A stretch of DNA of 64,000 bases from Corydoras sp. C115. Its lineage: Eukaryota; Chordata; Actinopteri; Siluriformes; Callichthyidae. Below the pieces are notes generated by a model that ran no database searches, was not told the DNA's origin, and was given only the letters and a program-made list of their open reading frames with translations. Shown here piece after piece: positions 24,900 through 34,053 of this stretch. The translations under genes were made by a program, and so were the position numbers. The first letter of the stretch is position 1. Each line of letters starts with the position of its first letter. The stretch is from positions 2,306,001 to 2,370,000 of the forward strand of contig JAFMOC010000003.1 in assembly GCA_019802505.1 (NCBI GenBank). Reading direction: 5' to 3'.

Positions 24900-25270
24900 G
24901 TCGAGTCCTACTCCTAAACCCCAAGTCCATCGACTCAGCCTCCCTGCAGTATTCTCCCTCAGGGAGAATGTCAATGTTCTAGTAGATTCTGGGGCAGATG
25001 AGAAACTAATAGACGTTGACTTTGCTAATCAGTACGGCTTTGTGATCTCTTCATTAACCCTCCCTCTCCATACTTTGGCGTTGGATGGCAGGCGACTCTC
25101 CCCATCACTCACCGCACCTCACCCGTCTGTTTGACTTTGGAGGGAAACCACCAGGAGAGGATCTGCTTCGCCGTCTTCCAGTCTCCTGAAGCCCCGGTCA
25201 TTTTGGGTTATCCTTGGCTGCGCAAACACAACCCCCACATTGACTGGGTCAATGCCCGGCTCCTCACGTG
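24900..25270 (+). pseudogene. Ty3/gypsy aspartic protease remnant, frameshifted
   Basis: VLVDSGADEKLIDVDFA holds the catalytic DSG-type motif. A frameshift near 25125 moves to the frame carrying PVILGYPWLRKHNPHIDW, the conserved ILGxxWL segment. The two parts belong to one domain split by the shift. Confidence 0.75.
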
Positions 25271-25339
25271 GGGGGTCTCGTGCCACTCCTCCTGTTTACT
25301 TGCTGCAGCCCCCCCCCAGCAACACACCTGACTCGGGCA

Positions 25340-25445
25340 GTCCTACCCCCATCGATCTGACTACAGTACCTGGCGAGTACCATGACCTGGGGGAAGTGTT
25401 CAGCAAGGACAAGGCTTGCCAGCTTCCTCCCCACAGAACTTTTCC
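25340..25445 (+). pseudogene. start of reverse transcriptase region, truncated
   Basis: The frame encodes VPGEYHDLGEVFSKDKACQL then PPHR, the usual N-terminal entry to chromovirus RT. Sequence then jumps directly to integrase, so the RT catalytic region and RNase H are deleted at about 25445. Confidence 0.7.
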
Positions 25446-25603
25446 CGCTGGGCTTGCCATCCTGGGGGTTCACGGACTGAGGAGATCATCAGACATCGCT
25501 TCTGGTGGCTCTCCTTGTCGGCGGACGTTCGGCAGTTTGTCACCGCCTGTGCTGTGTGCACTCGCAACAAGGCCTCACATCAGCCACCCGCTGGACTGCT
25601 CCT
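25446..25603 (+). pseudogene. integrase zinc-binding (H2C2) region remnant
   Basis: CHPGGSRTEEIIRHRFWWLS and CAVCTRNKASH show the second half of the integrase HHCC finger. The element is cut after GLLL by the LINE insertion. Confidence 0.75.
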
Positions 25604-26074
25604 ACATTTACATTTACATTTACATTTAGTCATTTAGCAGACGCTTTTATCCAAAGCGACTTACAAATGAGAACACCACAAGTCAGAAGCCATGGAGAAA
25701 ACCAACTATACTGTAAGTTCATCAAACCTGATTGTTATTCGAAGCTGCGCCCCCCCCCCCCCCTTTTTTTTTATTTATTTATTAATTTTTTTTTTATAAC
25801 AGGTATTTGTTAAATAAATGCGTCTTAAGTAGTTTCTTAAAACTGTTTAGAGATTCTGCCTTACGGACAGAGTTGGGAAGATCGTTCCACCATTTTGCAG
25901 TGGTGAACGCCACAGAATGAGAATTAGCTCCTCGGTGAGGTGGAATCGCCAGGCGGCAATCATCACTGGAGCGAAGTGAACGAGTCGGAGTGTATTTTGA
26001 AAAGATAGAGTGAAGGTAAGAGGGGGAAGACCCAGAAATGGTTCTGTATGCCAGAGTCAGCGACTTGTACTGAA
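25604..26074 (-). mobile_element. 5'-truncated L2-clade LINE fragment inserted in the chromovirus integrase
   Basis: The - strand encodes the C-terminal end of a non-LTR reverse transcriptase (YTPTRSLRSSDDCRLAIPPH, then WWNDLPNSVRKAESLNSFKK). Its 3' end has the conserved hairpin cgcttt/ggata/aaagcg with loop GGATA and a (TAAATG)n-type tail at 25604-25625. A 7-bp duplication, tgctcct, flanks it at 25597-25603 and 26075-26081. A poly-C/poly-T stretch at 25750-25800 is unstable sequence inside the 3' UTR. Confidence 0.85.
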
Positions 26075-27169
26075 TGCTCCTGCCACTTTCCCTACCTGGG
26101 CGTCCCTGGTCACACATCGCGCTGAATTTCGTCACGGGTCTGCCGAACTCCAGAGGTAACACCGTCACCCTCTGCTCTAGAGACTGCCAAGCTATGCTTC
26201 GAGTATGTCTTCAGGGTCTTCAGCATTCCCGTGGATATCGTCTCGGACCGGGAACCCCAGTTCATCTCCCAGGTATGGAAAGCTTTCCATAGTCATTTTG
26301 GTCACCCCCAGTCCAACGGCCAGACAGAGAGAGCTAAACAAGTGGTGGAGACCACCCTGCGCTGTGTTTCCGCCCAGCACCCAGAGCGCTGGAGAGACCA
26401 TCTAGCCTGGGTGGAGTACGCAATAAACACCGCACGCAGTTCCGCCACCGGTAGGTCGCCCTTTGAGGTAGCGCTGGGTTACCAACCTCCCCTATTCCCT
26501 GAGGAACAGGCAGAGATCAGTATCCCATCGGTCAGCCAGCATATTCGCCGCTGCCAGCGCATTTGGAAAAACACCATGATAGCACTTCGCCAAGCCCAAG
26601 CCACGTCCACCCTCTCGGCCAACAGTCGGCGCCGCCTGGCCCCTGTCTACAAGGTGGGTCAACTGGTCTGGCTGTCCACTAGAAACATCCCACTAAAGAT
26701 TGAGTCAAAGAAACTAAGCCCCTGCTTCATAGGACCCTTCCCCATCACCAGGGTCATCAACCCAGCAGCTGTCCGTCGCCACTTGCCCCGGCACATGCGC
26801 ATCCACCCCACCTTTCACGTCTCCCAGGTCAAGCCCGTCATCCACTCCCCGCTCAACCCCACCCCCCGTCACGCCCCAGCCCCACGCCTCATCGACGGCC
26901 AACCGGTCTACACGGTCCATCTTCTACTGGACTCCCGACGTCGTGGCAAAGGAGTCCAGTTCCTAGTCGACTGGAAGGGGTACGGCCCAGAGGAGCGCTC
27001 CTGGGTGCCTCGGGCTGCTATTCTGGACCCCTCCCTCATTGACGATTTCCACCGACGGTCCCCGGACAAGCCGTTTAAGGTGGTCTGGTTGTTCACGCCC
27101 CGTAATCATGCGCACCTGGGGTTAATCACGGTTCCCTATTCTGCACTCCCTTCCGTCCCCGTCAGTTAG
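26075..27169 (+). pseudogene. chromovirus integrase core (broken) and chromodomain
   Basis: After the LINE the frame resumes with WSHIALNFVTGLPN, where the first catalytic Asp of the DDE core is replaced by Asn. A small deletion and frameshift follow near 26180. From 26231 a 312-codon ORF is intact: SDREPQF (second catalytic Asp), GHPQSNGQTERAKQ (catalytic Glu), the GPF/Y module (CFIGPFPITRV), a proline-rich linker, and a chromodomain (FLVDWKGYGPEERSWVP). Chromodomains direct integration to particular chromatin. With the Asp lost and the core interrupted, it cannot act as an integrase. Confidence 0.85.
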
Positions 27170-27557
27170 TCTTGTGCCAAGCCTGTGCTACGCCCCAACT
27201 ACACTAGCTCCCTACACTGCCTTGCCTTGCTTTGCCTCGTTTTGTGTGTGCTCGTTCTTGTCTGTGCTGTGTTTATGTGTGTGCAGTTCACCGCCTGCCC
27301 CCACTACCTTGTCCAAGCTCCCTTCACGCCAGTCACCTCGGATTGGGACACGACGCCGGCTGACGTCAGGCTTTATCATACGCCACGTCTCCATGTCATC
27401 ACGCACTTCCTCGTGTTACCTCCAGTGTGTCGCTTTTCCCAGTTCTTTTTGCCCTGTGTGTCTGGAAATAAAACCTGTTTTTTCATCTCATCTCCGCTTA
27501 CAGACTGTATTCGTCTCCGAGTAGCGGATCCACCCCGCCCGGTCCTTAGACCGTAAC
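27170..27557 (+). repeat. possible 3' LTR / 3' end of the chromovirus
   Basis: Non-coding sequence after the integrase stop contains AATAAA at 27467-27472 and ends ccgtaaca before AT-rich host DNA. The left border of an LTR cannot be placed because no second copy is present. Confidence 0.45.
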
Positions 27558-27773
27558 AAGGAATTCTAAAATAAATATTACTCTGCAAGTTAAAAAAAAA
27601 AAACAAGTCCTAAAGAACACATTTTAACAGACTGTTTATTTTGTCTTTGGATCAGACTATAAGGACCGGAGGAATTTAATTTAGAAAAAAGGAAATTCCT
27701 TAATCTCTTTGGCACGGTCCTTAAAATGACTAATTGTAATTCTAACTGTACATAACCAAAACCCAAAGTAAAT

Positions 27774-28124
27774 GTCATTCATTATCTTCCACTTTATCCT
27801 ATAATAGGGTCGCGGTGGGGTTTCACATGCCCATCCAGGGGAGAACGTTTCAGGCGCTGGGCAGATACACCAAGGACAGGGCGTCAATCTATCGCTGGGC
27901 ACACACTCACTCACACAGACACGCGCACACACTATATATGGGGCAATTTGGAGAACTCAATTGACTTGATCCATGTTTTTGGACTGTGGGAGGAAACCGG
28001 AGAACCCAGAGGAAACACACGCAGACACGGGGAGAACATGGAAACTCCACCCAGATGGGGATTCAAACCAGTAATCCTTAGTGCTGAGAGGCGAACGTGC
28101 TAATCACTAAGCCACCGTGCCGCC
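27774..28124 (-). mobile_element. full-length SINE copy with target duplication
   Basis: acccaaagtaaat at 27761-27773 and 28125-28137 is a 13-bp target duplication around a complete copy with a short tail. Confidence 0.95.
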
Positions 28125-28463
28125 ACCCAAAGTAAATCAACTGTAAATCTTCCACATTGCTTTTATAAACATTAAAAACCTATTTTAACTAAATGACTGG
28201 TTATTTTAATAACAGAATTGAAACAATAGTGCTTTTGCAATTAATCATATATATTCATGAAGTAATAATGTTAAAGAACTTGTGCTTTTAGCTATGAACA
28301 CTCCGCACAATAACATCTGTTCAGTAATTTCACTTGTCGCTGCATTATTCACTGCTTCTTAGGGTGCCTGTTAGTGAATTTCCTATATGAAAAAAAGTGC
28401 CATACTTGGTGCATATGTAGGTGTAAATCTCACATTTAGAAAAAGATGTCACACATAAAAAAT

Positions 28464-28667
28464 GTCACGATAGTCTACCTCGGGCAGAAGCGGAAGCGCA
28501 TCGGACGCGCAAAACCGGCGTATTAACGCGCTGAAGGGAGCCAGGCACGCAGGTAGCGAGAACAGGTTTTATTTAAAGGTGCAGTACACCACAAAATAAG
28601 AGGTACGACAATGACTACGTGACATAGAACACAAAACAGGTGACAGGTGCCCTAGGCACCTGTTACA
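28464..28667 (-). repeat. downstream (3') LTR of the non-autonomous element
   Basis: About 204 bp. On the - strand it begins TGTAACAG and ends GTGACA. It contains AAATAAAACC (polyadenylation signal) and a perfect hairpin, caggtgcc/cta/ggcacctg, at 28644-28662 near its outer U3 end. It differs from the other LTR by one clear substitution (ctcggg against ctcagg on the + strand). Confidence 0.88.
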
Positions 28668-30237
28668 TTACCCCCGCCCCTGCGGTCGCGCAACGGGGGG
28701 ACGCGACCAAGAGAAAAAAAACAGTCCCGGGGGGGGGTCCTCCGCCCTCCTTGAGCGGGGCTTGGAAAGCGTCCTCAGGTGGACGCCCTCTGCGGGTGAG
28801 GCGTGCCGAACGCCCTCTGGCTGCAAAGTCCGGTGGACGGCCTCGGCGGACAAGGAGTGGGCCACGCCCTCTGGCTGCAAAGTCAGATGGACGCCCACGG
28901 CGGATCAGAAGTGGGCCACGCCCACTGGCTGCGTGGTCCGGTGGACGCCCACGTCGGGCACGGAGTTGGCCACGTACTCTGGCTGCGTGGCGAGGTGGGC
29001 GCCCCCGTCGGACGAGGAGTGGGCCACGCCCTTTGGCAGCGTGGTCCGGTGGACGCTCACATCGGGCGAGGAGATGGCCACGCACTCTGGCTGCGTGGCG
29101 AGGCGGGCGCCCCCTGGCTGCGTGGTCTGGCGGGCGCCCACGTCGGACGAGGAGTGGGCCACGCCCTCTGGCTGAGTGGTCCGGCGGACGCCCCCTGGCT
29201 GTGTGGCGAGGCGGACGCCCCCTGGCGGCGTGGCGAGGCGGACGCCCCCTGGCGGCGTGGCGAGCGGCGTGCGGCCCCTGCTGCTCGGGCTGGGCGGCGT
29301 GCGGCCCCTGGACCTCGGGCTGGGCGGCGTGCGGCCCCTGGACCTCGGGCTGGGCAGCGTGCGGCCCCTGCTGCTCGGGCTGAGCGGCGTGCGGCCCCTG
29401 CTGCTCGGGCTGGGCGGCGTGCGGCCCCTGCTGCTCGGGCTGGGCGGCGTGCGGCCCCTGCTGCTCGGGCTGGGCGGCGTGACGCGCCCTGGGCTTCGGA
29501 ACGGGCGGCGTGACGCCCCTGGGCTTCGGAACGGGCGGCGTGACGCCCCTGGGCTTCGGTACGGGCGGCGTGACGCCCCTGATCTTCGGAACGGGCGGCG
29601 TGACGCCCCTGGGCTTCGGAACGGGCGGCGTGACGCCCCTGGGCTTCGGTACGGGCGGCGTGACGCCCCTGGGCTTCGGTACGGGCGGCGTGACGCCCCT
29701 GGGCTTCGGTACGGGCGGCGTGACGCCCCTGGGCTTCGGTACGGGCGGCGTGACGCCCCTGGGATTCGGAACGGGCGGCGTGACGCCCCTGGGCTTCGGA
29801 ACGGGCGGCGTGACGCCCCTGGGCTTCGGAACGGGCGGCGTGACGCCCCTGGGCTTCGGTACGGGCGGCGTGACGCCCCTGGGCTTCGGTACGGGCGGCG
29901 TGACGCCCCTGGGCTTCAGGATGGGCGGCGTGACGCCCCTGGACATGGGTTCTTGTGCTGACAGGACCTCGGCGGGCACGCATGCTGGCAGGACCTTGGC
30001 GGGCACGCACGCTGGGCGGACCTCTGCGGGTTCACACCCTGGCAGGACCTTGGCGGACACGCATGCTGGCTGGACCTCAGCGGGCACACATGCTGGCTGG
30101 ACCTTGGCGGGCACGCACGCTGGCCGGACCTCTGTGGGTTCACACCCTGGCAGGACCTTGGCGGGCATGCACGCTGGCAGGACCTTGGCGGGCACGCACG
30201 CTGGCAGGACCTCGGTGGGTACTTCGGTCTCGCCATC
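28663..30237 (-). CDS. predicted exon B of the retroelement ORF: proline-rich tandem-repeat protein
   Basis: From a predicted acceptor (tgttttgtgttgcag, exon start 30237) the - strand frame stays open for about 524 codons. The first part has 9-11 residue units such as VLPACVPAK. Then come about 15 copies of the 10-residue unit GVTPPVPKPR, about 7 copies of HAAQPEQQGP, and a longer degenerate Arg/Gly/Pro region (HAARGRPP, RGPLLVRRGRPP). The frame crosses the polypurine tract and ends at a TAA formed by the first bases of the LTR (TGTAAC). Read without splicing, the same frame begins with a Met at 30345. Since all units are multiples of 3, other frames are also open, so translation needs proof. 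No known family recognised. Confidence 0.45.
   Translation of the reverse strand, partial: DGETEVPTEVLPACVPAKVLPACMPAKVLPGCEPTEVRPACVPAKVQPACVPAEVQPACVSAKVLPGCEPAEVRPACVPAKVLPACVPAEVLSAQEPMSRGVTPPILKPRGVTPPVPKPRGVTPPVPKPRGVTPPVPKPRGVTPPVPKPRGVTPPVPNPRGVTPPVPKPRGVTPPVPKPRGVTPPVPKPRGVTPPVPKPRGVTPPVPKPRGVTPPVPKIRGVTPPVPKPRGVTPPVPKPRGVTPPVPKPRARHAAQPEQQGPHAAQPEQQGPHAAQPEQQGPHAAQPEQQGPHAAQPEVQGPHAAQPEVQGPHAAQPEQQGPHAARHAARGRPPRHAARGRPPRHTARGRPPDHSARGRGPLLVRRGRPPDHAARGRPPRHAARVRGHLLARCERPPDHAAKGRGPLLVRRGRPPRHAARVRGQLRARRGRPPDHAASGRGPLLIRRGRPSDFAARGRGPLLVRRGRPPDFAARGRSARLTRRGRPPEDAFQAPLKEGGGPPPGTVFFLLVASPRCATAGAGVM
28780..29265. repeat. degenerate higher-order repeat region of the retroelement
   Basis: About eight diverged units of roughly 60 bp share ggtggacgcc and gccacgccctctggctg, shortening towards 29265. 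On the - strand they encode the RGRPP-rich C-terminal region of the repeat ORF. Confidence 0.8.
29266..29480. repeat. second 30-bp minisatellite array, about 7 units
   Basis: The unit core is gcggcgtgcggcccctg followed by ctgctcgggctgg. Two copies carry gacctcggg instead of ctgctcggg. It is directly continuous with the array on its right and shares the ggcggcgtg core, so both probably come from one ancestral unit. Confidence 0.93.
29488..29940. repeat. 30-bp minisatellite array, about 15 units
   Basis: The unit reads gggcttcggaacgggcggcg followed by tgacgcccct on the + strand. Copies differ mainly by a/t at one position, and a few carry gat or ggattc variants. The strict 30-bp period keeps any frame open. 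Confidence 0.95.
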
Positions 30238-30349
30238 CTGCAACACAAAACAGGTACACCCCCACCGCAATACAAAAATACACAGACATTTCGGACATGG
30301 GGAAGACGGACTGGACACACGAGACAGGGGGACACGGATCCACATTTAC

Positions 30350-30781
30350 CCCCCCGAGTGTTGGCTCCGGTACCGCCCCCTCGCAGCGCGATCCAGACAC
30401 AGTGCGGTCCGGCGCGGATGCGTCACGTGACTGCCCCGCAGAACACGTACCGCGCTCGGCAGCCGCGCTGCGCGCACGCTGCGTCTTAGCACCGCGCCGG
30501 CGCGCTCTGCGTCTGGATTTCGCCGCGTGGGGTTTAACAAACTGGACCGGAGCGTCCGTCCAGAACTCCTCAGAGTTGCGGAGGGTTCGTATGGGCAGCA
30601 CATGCCCATACAGGTACGACTCGCCCTCGTCATCGGACACCTGAACCAAGTCCAGGCCCTCCTCAGCGCAGAGCGCTTCGTACCCGTACCTCCACATCCA
30701 CTCATCATCGGAATCATAATCGTACATAGACATTACATAATTCGGGCCGTCCTTACGGCTCCGGGACGGCGGACTGTGCAT
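30350..30781 (-). CDS. predicted exon A of the retroelement ORF: acidic then arginine-rich protein
   Basis: The ORF starts at 30781 (a second Met at 30733 begins MSMYDYDSDDEWMWRYGY). It encodes about 144 residues to a predicted donor at 30350/30349 (ggg/gtaaat). The first part is acidic and aromatic (DSDDEW, later SDDEGESYLYGH), followed by a very basic run (SRRRARRRGAKTQRARS). I recognise no domain. It lies directly after the 5' LTR leader and so would be the first product of the element. Unspliced, the frame continues to 30140 (213 residues), with a hydrophobic VYFCIAVGVYLFCVAG segment in what I take to be intron. Function unknown. Confidence 0.5.
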
Positions 30782-30908
30782 AGCAGCGCACTCGCGGACA
30801 CAGCGGAACGCGCCGCGAGTACGAGGCTACACGCCCCCCGCAAAGAAAAATTTAAGAGTGAGCTTACCTGGGCTCTGGACTCCCCAAATTTGCTTTGGCT
30901 GGTCGTTC

Positions 30909-31113
30909 TGTCACGATAGTCTACCTCAGGCAGAAGCGGAAGCGCATCGGACGCGCAAAACCGGCGTATTAACGCGCTGAAGGGAGCCAGGCACGCAGGT
31001 AGCGAGAACAGGTTTTATTTAAAGGTGCAGTACACCACAAAATAAGAGGTACGACAATGACTACGTGACATAGAACACAAAACAGGTGACAGGTGCCCTA
31101 GGCACCTGTTACA
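30909..31113 (-). repeat. upstream (5') LTR of the non-autonomous element
   Basis: About 205 bp, nearly identical to 28464-28667, including the caggtgcc/ggcacctg hairpin at 31090-31108. It should supply the promoter for the - strand interior. A strong splice-donor string, ccag/gtaagct, lies about 40 bases inside the element (exon end near 30868). Confidence 0.88.
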
Positions 31114-31228
31114 AAAAATGCTTTAAAATCTGTAATTTGGTAATCTTTATTTAACAGACAAGGACAAAGAAAATAATTAAGTTGTTTTTGAGGTGTTTAT
31201 TGCATTTAATAAAATTATATGGATCTTG

Positions 31229-31472
31229 GCGGCACGGTGGCTTAGTGGTTAGCACCTTCGCCTCTCAGCGCTAGGGATTCTCGGTTCGATTCTCCCTGTG
31301 TCTGCGTGGGTTTCCTCCGGGTTCTCCGGTTTCCTCCCAAAAACATGGATCAAGTCAAGTGAATTCTCAAAATTACCCCATATAGAGTGTGTCTGTGTGA
31401 GTAAGTGTGTGCCCAGCGATGGATTGGTGCCCTGTCCTGGGTGTATCTGCCCAGCACCCGAGATTGAATTTC
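31229..31472 (+). mobile_element. SINE copy with rearranged 3' side
   Basis: ggcggcacggtggcttagtg to gcccagcacccgag. A degenerate second middle part follows (31473-31570, ggttgggtttctttaggttc), and an antisense tail fragment lies at 31626-31690. Confidence 0.85.
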
Positions 31473-32944
31473 GATCTGGGTTGAGTATTCTCTTATGTCC
31501 CGGTTGGGTTTCTTTAGGTTCTCTTGTTTCCTTGCACACTTCAGGAACATGGGCTCTAAATTGCTTCTTTGTAACAAGTGAGATTTATCACTGAAAATTA
31601 AAATGATTTTTTTTTGTCTTTGATCATCTCATCTCATTATCTTCCACCTAAACCTCTAATAGGATCACTAGGCAGATATATTCCGTTCTATCACCATGTG
31701 TTAAAATAACATGTTTTTTTTATTTATGTATTATTTATTTATCAATGACATAAATGTTTTGTACAACAGTAAATTATGTGCCTCTTTGTGTTTCTTTAAT
31801 GATAGGTTTAATGTCATTAAACAGGGAACCACCAGGGAATCATGGTAAAAGGTGTTGTTAGGCACAATACATTATCTCTTTCTCATGATTTATTCACAAT
31901 AATACACAACCTCAAGTGCCTTATTGTTTTTATAAAATGTTTACATTTTTGGTCTTCCGTGATCTAGTAATCTGGTAATGCTGAGTAATCTAAAGTGAAT
32001 GCTGAGTAACAGGGTACTGCTTTCTCTCATGACCAAAAACTGACTCTAGTGGTCGAATTAAAGAACACAATTTATTTTAAAAAACAAACAAACAGCTGCC
32101 ACAGGTTTAGTGCTCATTGGACATTAGCTTTCTGTTTATATAAATCTGTATTTTATGATTTTAAATAATGTATTGATACACTCATTAATACAAATGAGAA
32201 GCACTCAGAGGTGTGCATTATTGTTAATAATGTCACAGCTGGACAAACGTATCAGCCAGTCAGATTTAAGGACCGGAACTACCCATCTTATAATAGATTT
32301 TATAACTATCATAAATAAGATAATTACCATAATTTACCAAATTGGCTTGGCTTCTTTCTTTTCATGTTTTAGCCTGTGATTGATTTTAGCTTTACTGATT
32401 TACTTTCATGTTTTTTTAAGCTCCACAAAAATAAGATGTGCACTTCTCAAAGGAATGTGTATTGTTTTCACATGAATGCGTCTGTCAGAACAGTTCCTCT
32501 GAGAAAATTGCTAAACAGGTGTACATGATGCATAATTAAGCTCTGTCATTTGTACAAAATGTGTTCTGGAAATTAGACACTTCTATCATCTTTCTATGTG
32601 TTTATCTACTGTTCATATAAACTAATGTATAAACAGTTCATAGTTATTTATTCATGAAAAGAAGATTTAGAAAGATATTCCCAAATCTCTTGTCATCGAC
32701 TTTGAATAATTGAACAATTGCATTACATGTTATCCGAATTTTATTGTTAATCTTGTTGTGTCACTTTTAAGTATACATACAGTTTTAGAGTGAGGAATTT
32801 TGTTTATTTTAAGTCAATTTAAAATGTATGAAAATGAACTGAACATTCTTCAACGCTGTAATTAAAATGCCATAAGTATAAATAAATATAAAAAATAAAG
32901 TAAATAAAAAGAAATGTAAAAATAAATTATGTGAAAACTAGGTA

Positions 32945-34053
32945 TAAGAAATAGGCTGTCTGTCTCTCCAGCGCGCTCTCTCAGCCCCGCCTTCTAGTTC
33001 CGCTTTCGCTTCGTCACCAGGTGCGGCTGATTATTCTGATGGGTCGGTTATCTGTATTTAAACTCTGCTTTCAGGCTGGATGGCGCGAAGTATTGTCCCT
33101 GGTTTCGACTAAACATACCGAGCGTTTTTGCTGTTATACTCTGATCTGTCTCTGTCCGCGTCTGTTTGTGCTGTATACCGTCTGGGTGAGTGTGCGTTTG
33201 TTTGGCTTAGCGTTAGCTTCCGTGTACTCACTTCCATGTTTAGCGTAGTGTGTTTGTGTGCATGAGTGAACGTCTGTGTGCCTTTGTGTCTGCTCCCAGA
33301 GTTATTTTGAGTTCATCTCCTTCTGTTTCCTCCATTTCCCCTGTCCCTTACTTTCAGTGTCCCAGGAGCAGTATTTATTGTTTGTCCTCACAGGTGGATT
33401 GGCTTCGGCCGGCTGGGGCGGAGTTTGCGCTCACCCTAGCCCGCTCCGCTGGCGCGTCACCACCTGTGTGTGTTCGTACATCTGTGTTCACTCTGTGTAC
33501 TAACTTTTCAGATCTATTTACTAACCCACTTTCTATCGGTGAACTAACCCTGTCTTATCCCTTGTATTCTAATCCCTTGCTGTCTCCCCTCCCTGTGTTT
33601 GTTCCAGGTCCGTTCTAGTCTGCTCGACAGCCCATCCAGTTCACCGATCCTCTATCTATATCACGTTCATCTCTGTTCCTTCCTTCTGTGTGTGTTCTTG
33701 CACTCTCCTTTTCACCCTATCCTGTGCTTTCTTAGAGTTTGATTTTTTGCCTACTAAAGGCCACCTCACCAGTTTAGATTCTCCTTCTTCACGCATAGCC
33801 AGTGTAGGGTTCTCTTACTACAGTGTTTCTATTTACTATCTGAACCTCTGTTTATTGGTTTGTTCGTTTGCTCAGTGTTGTGCTCTGCCCAGGATCTCGT
33901 TCCAGGTGTCAGTCCTCATCCTGGTCCCCGGGCACCCGAAACCAGTTCGTCCTTGCTCCCTCCGTACTACCCTGCCTCTGCCTTATCATTCAATAAATAA
34001 CCATTGTTCTGCATATTCGTCTCCTGACTACTCTATCAGAACCCTTTGTGACA
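32945..34053 (+). mobile_element. possible solo LTR, about 1.1 kb
   Basis: This isolated, less AT-rich, pyrimidine-rich block has a TATA-like gtatttaaactctg (about 33052), a polyadenylation signal aataaa at 33992-33997, and ends ttgtgaca. The string actaggta occurs on both sides (32937-32944 and 34053-34060), which could be a target duplication, but the left border does not start with TG, so the limits are unsure. ORFs inside look like chance. Confidence 0.4.

Larger units (their letters stand above)
24640..27557 (+). mobile_element. broken Ty3/gypsy chromovirus (gag remnant, protease, partial integrase, chromodomain)
   Basis: Reading + strand fragments in order gives a Gag remnant (AEFVVEFQTLAAELGW), an aspartic protease region, the first residues of reverse transcriptase, a large deletion that removes RT and RNase H, an integrase zinc-finger region, a partial core, and a C-terminal chromodomain. 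The order is that of chromodomain-bearing Ty3/gypsy elements. An L2 LINE fragment interrupts the integrase. A 3' sequence with AATAAA (27467-27472) ending ccgtaaca at 27557 may be the 3' LTR, but no 5' LTR was recognised. The copy is dead. Confidence 0.85.
28464..31113 (-). mobile_element. young non-autonomous LTR retroelement carrying a repeat ORF
   Basis: Two direct repeats (28464-28667 and 30909-31113) differ at one clear site and have the tg...ca ends of LTRs. On the - strand they read TGTAACAG...CGTGACA. The flanks are aaaaa on both sides (28459-28463, 31114-31118), a 5-bp target duplication. A polypurine tract (AGGGGCGGGGG) lies immediately before the downstream LTR on the - strand, and an AATAAA signal lies in the LTR, fixing the orientation. 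The 2.24 kb interior shows no gag, protease, reverse transcriptase or integrase. It instead holds an acidic/basic ORF and a long ORF of 30-bp repeats. The near-identical LTRs imply recent insertion. No tRNA primer site starting TGG was found just inside the upstream LTR. Confidence 0.85.

Noticed and set aside
29266..29940. CRISPR-like regular 30-bp repeats
   Set aside because: Units are tandem with no spacers, in a vertebrate genome, inside an LTR element. This is a minisatellite.
29510..30430. 306-codon + strand ORF across the repeat array
   Set aside because: The LTR polarity, polypurine tract and splice signals all point to the - strand. The 30-bp period keeps this frame open by default.
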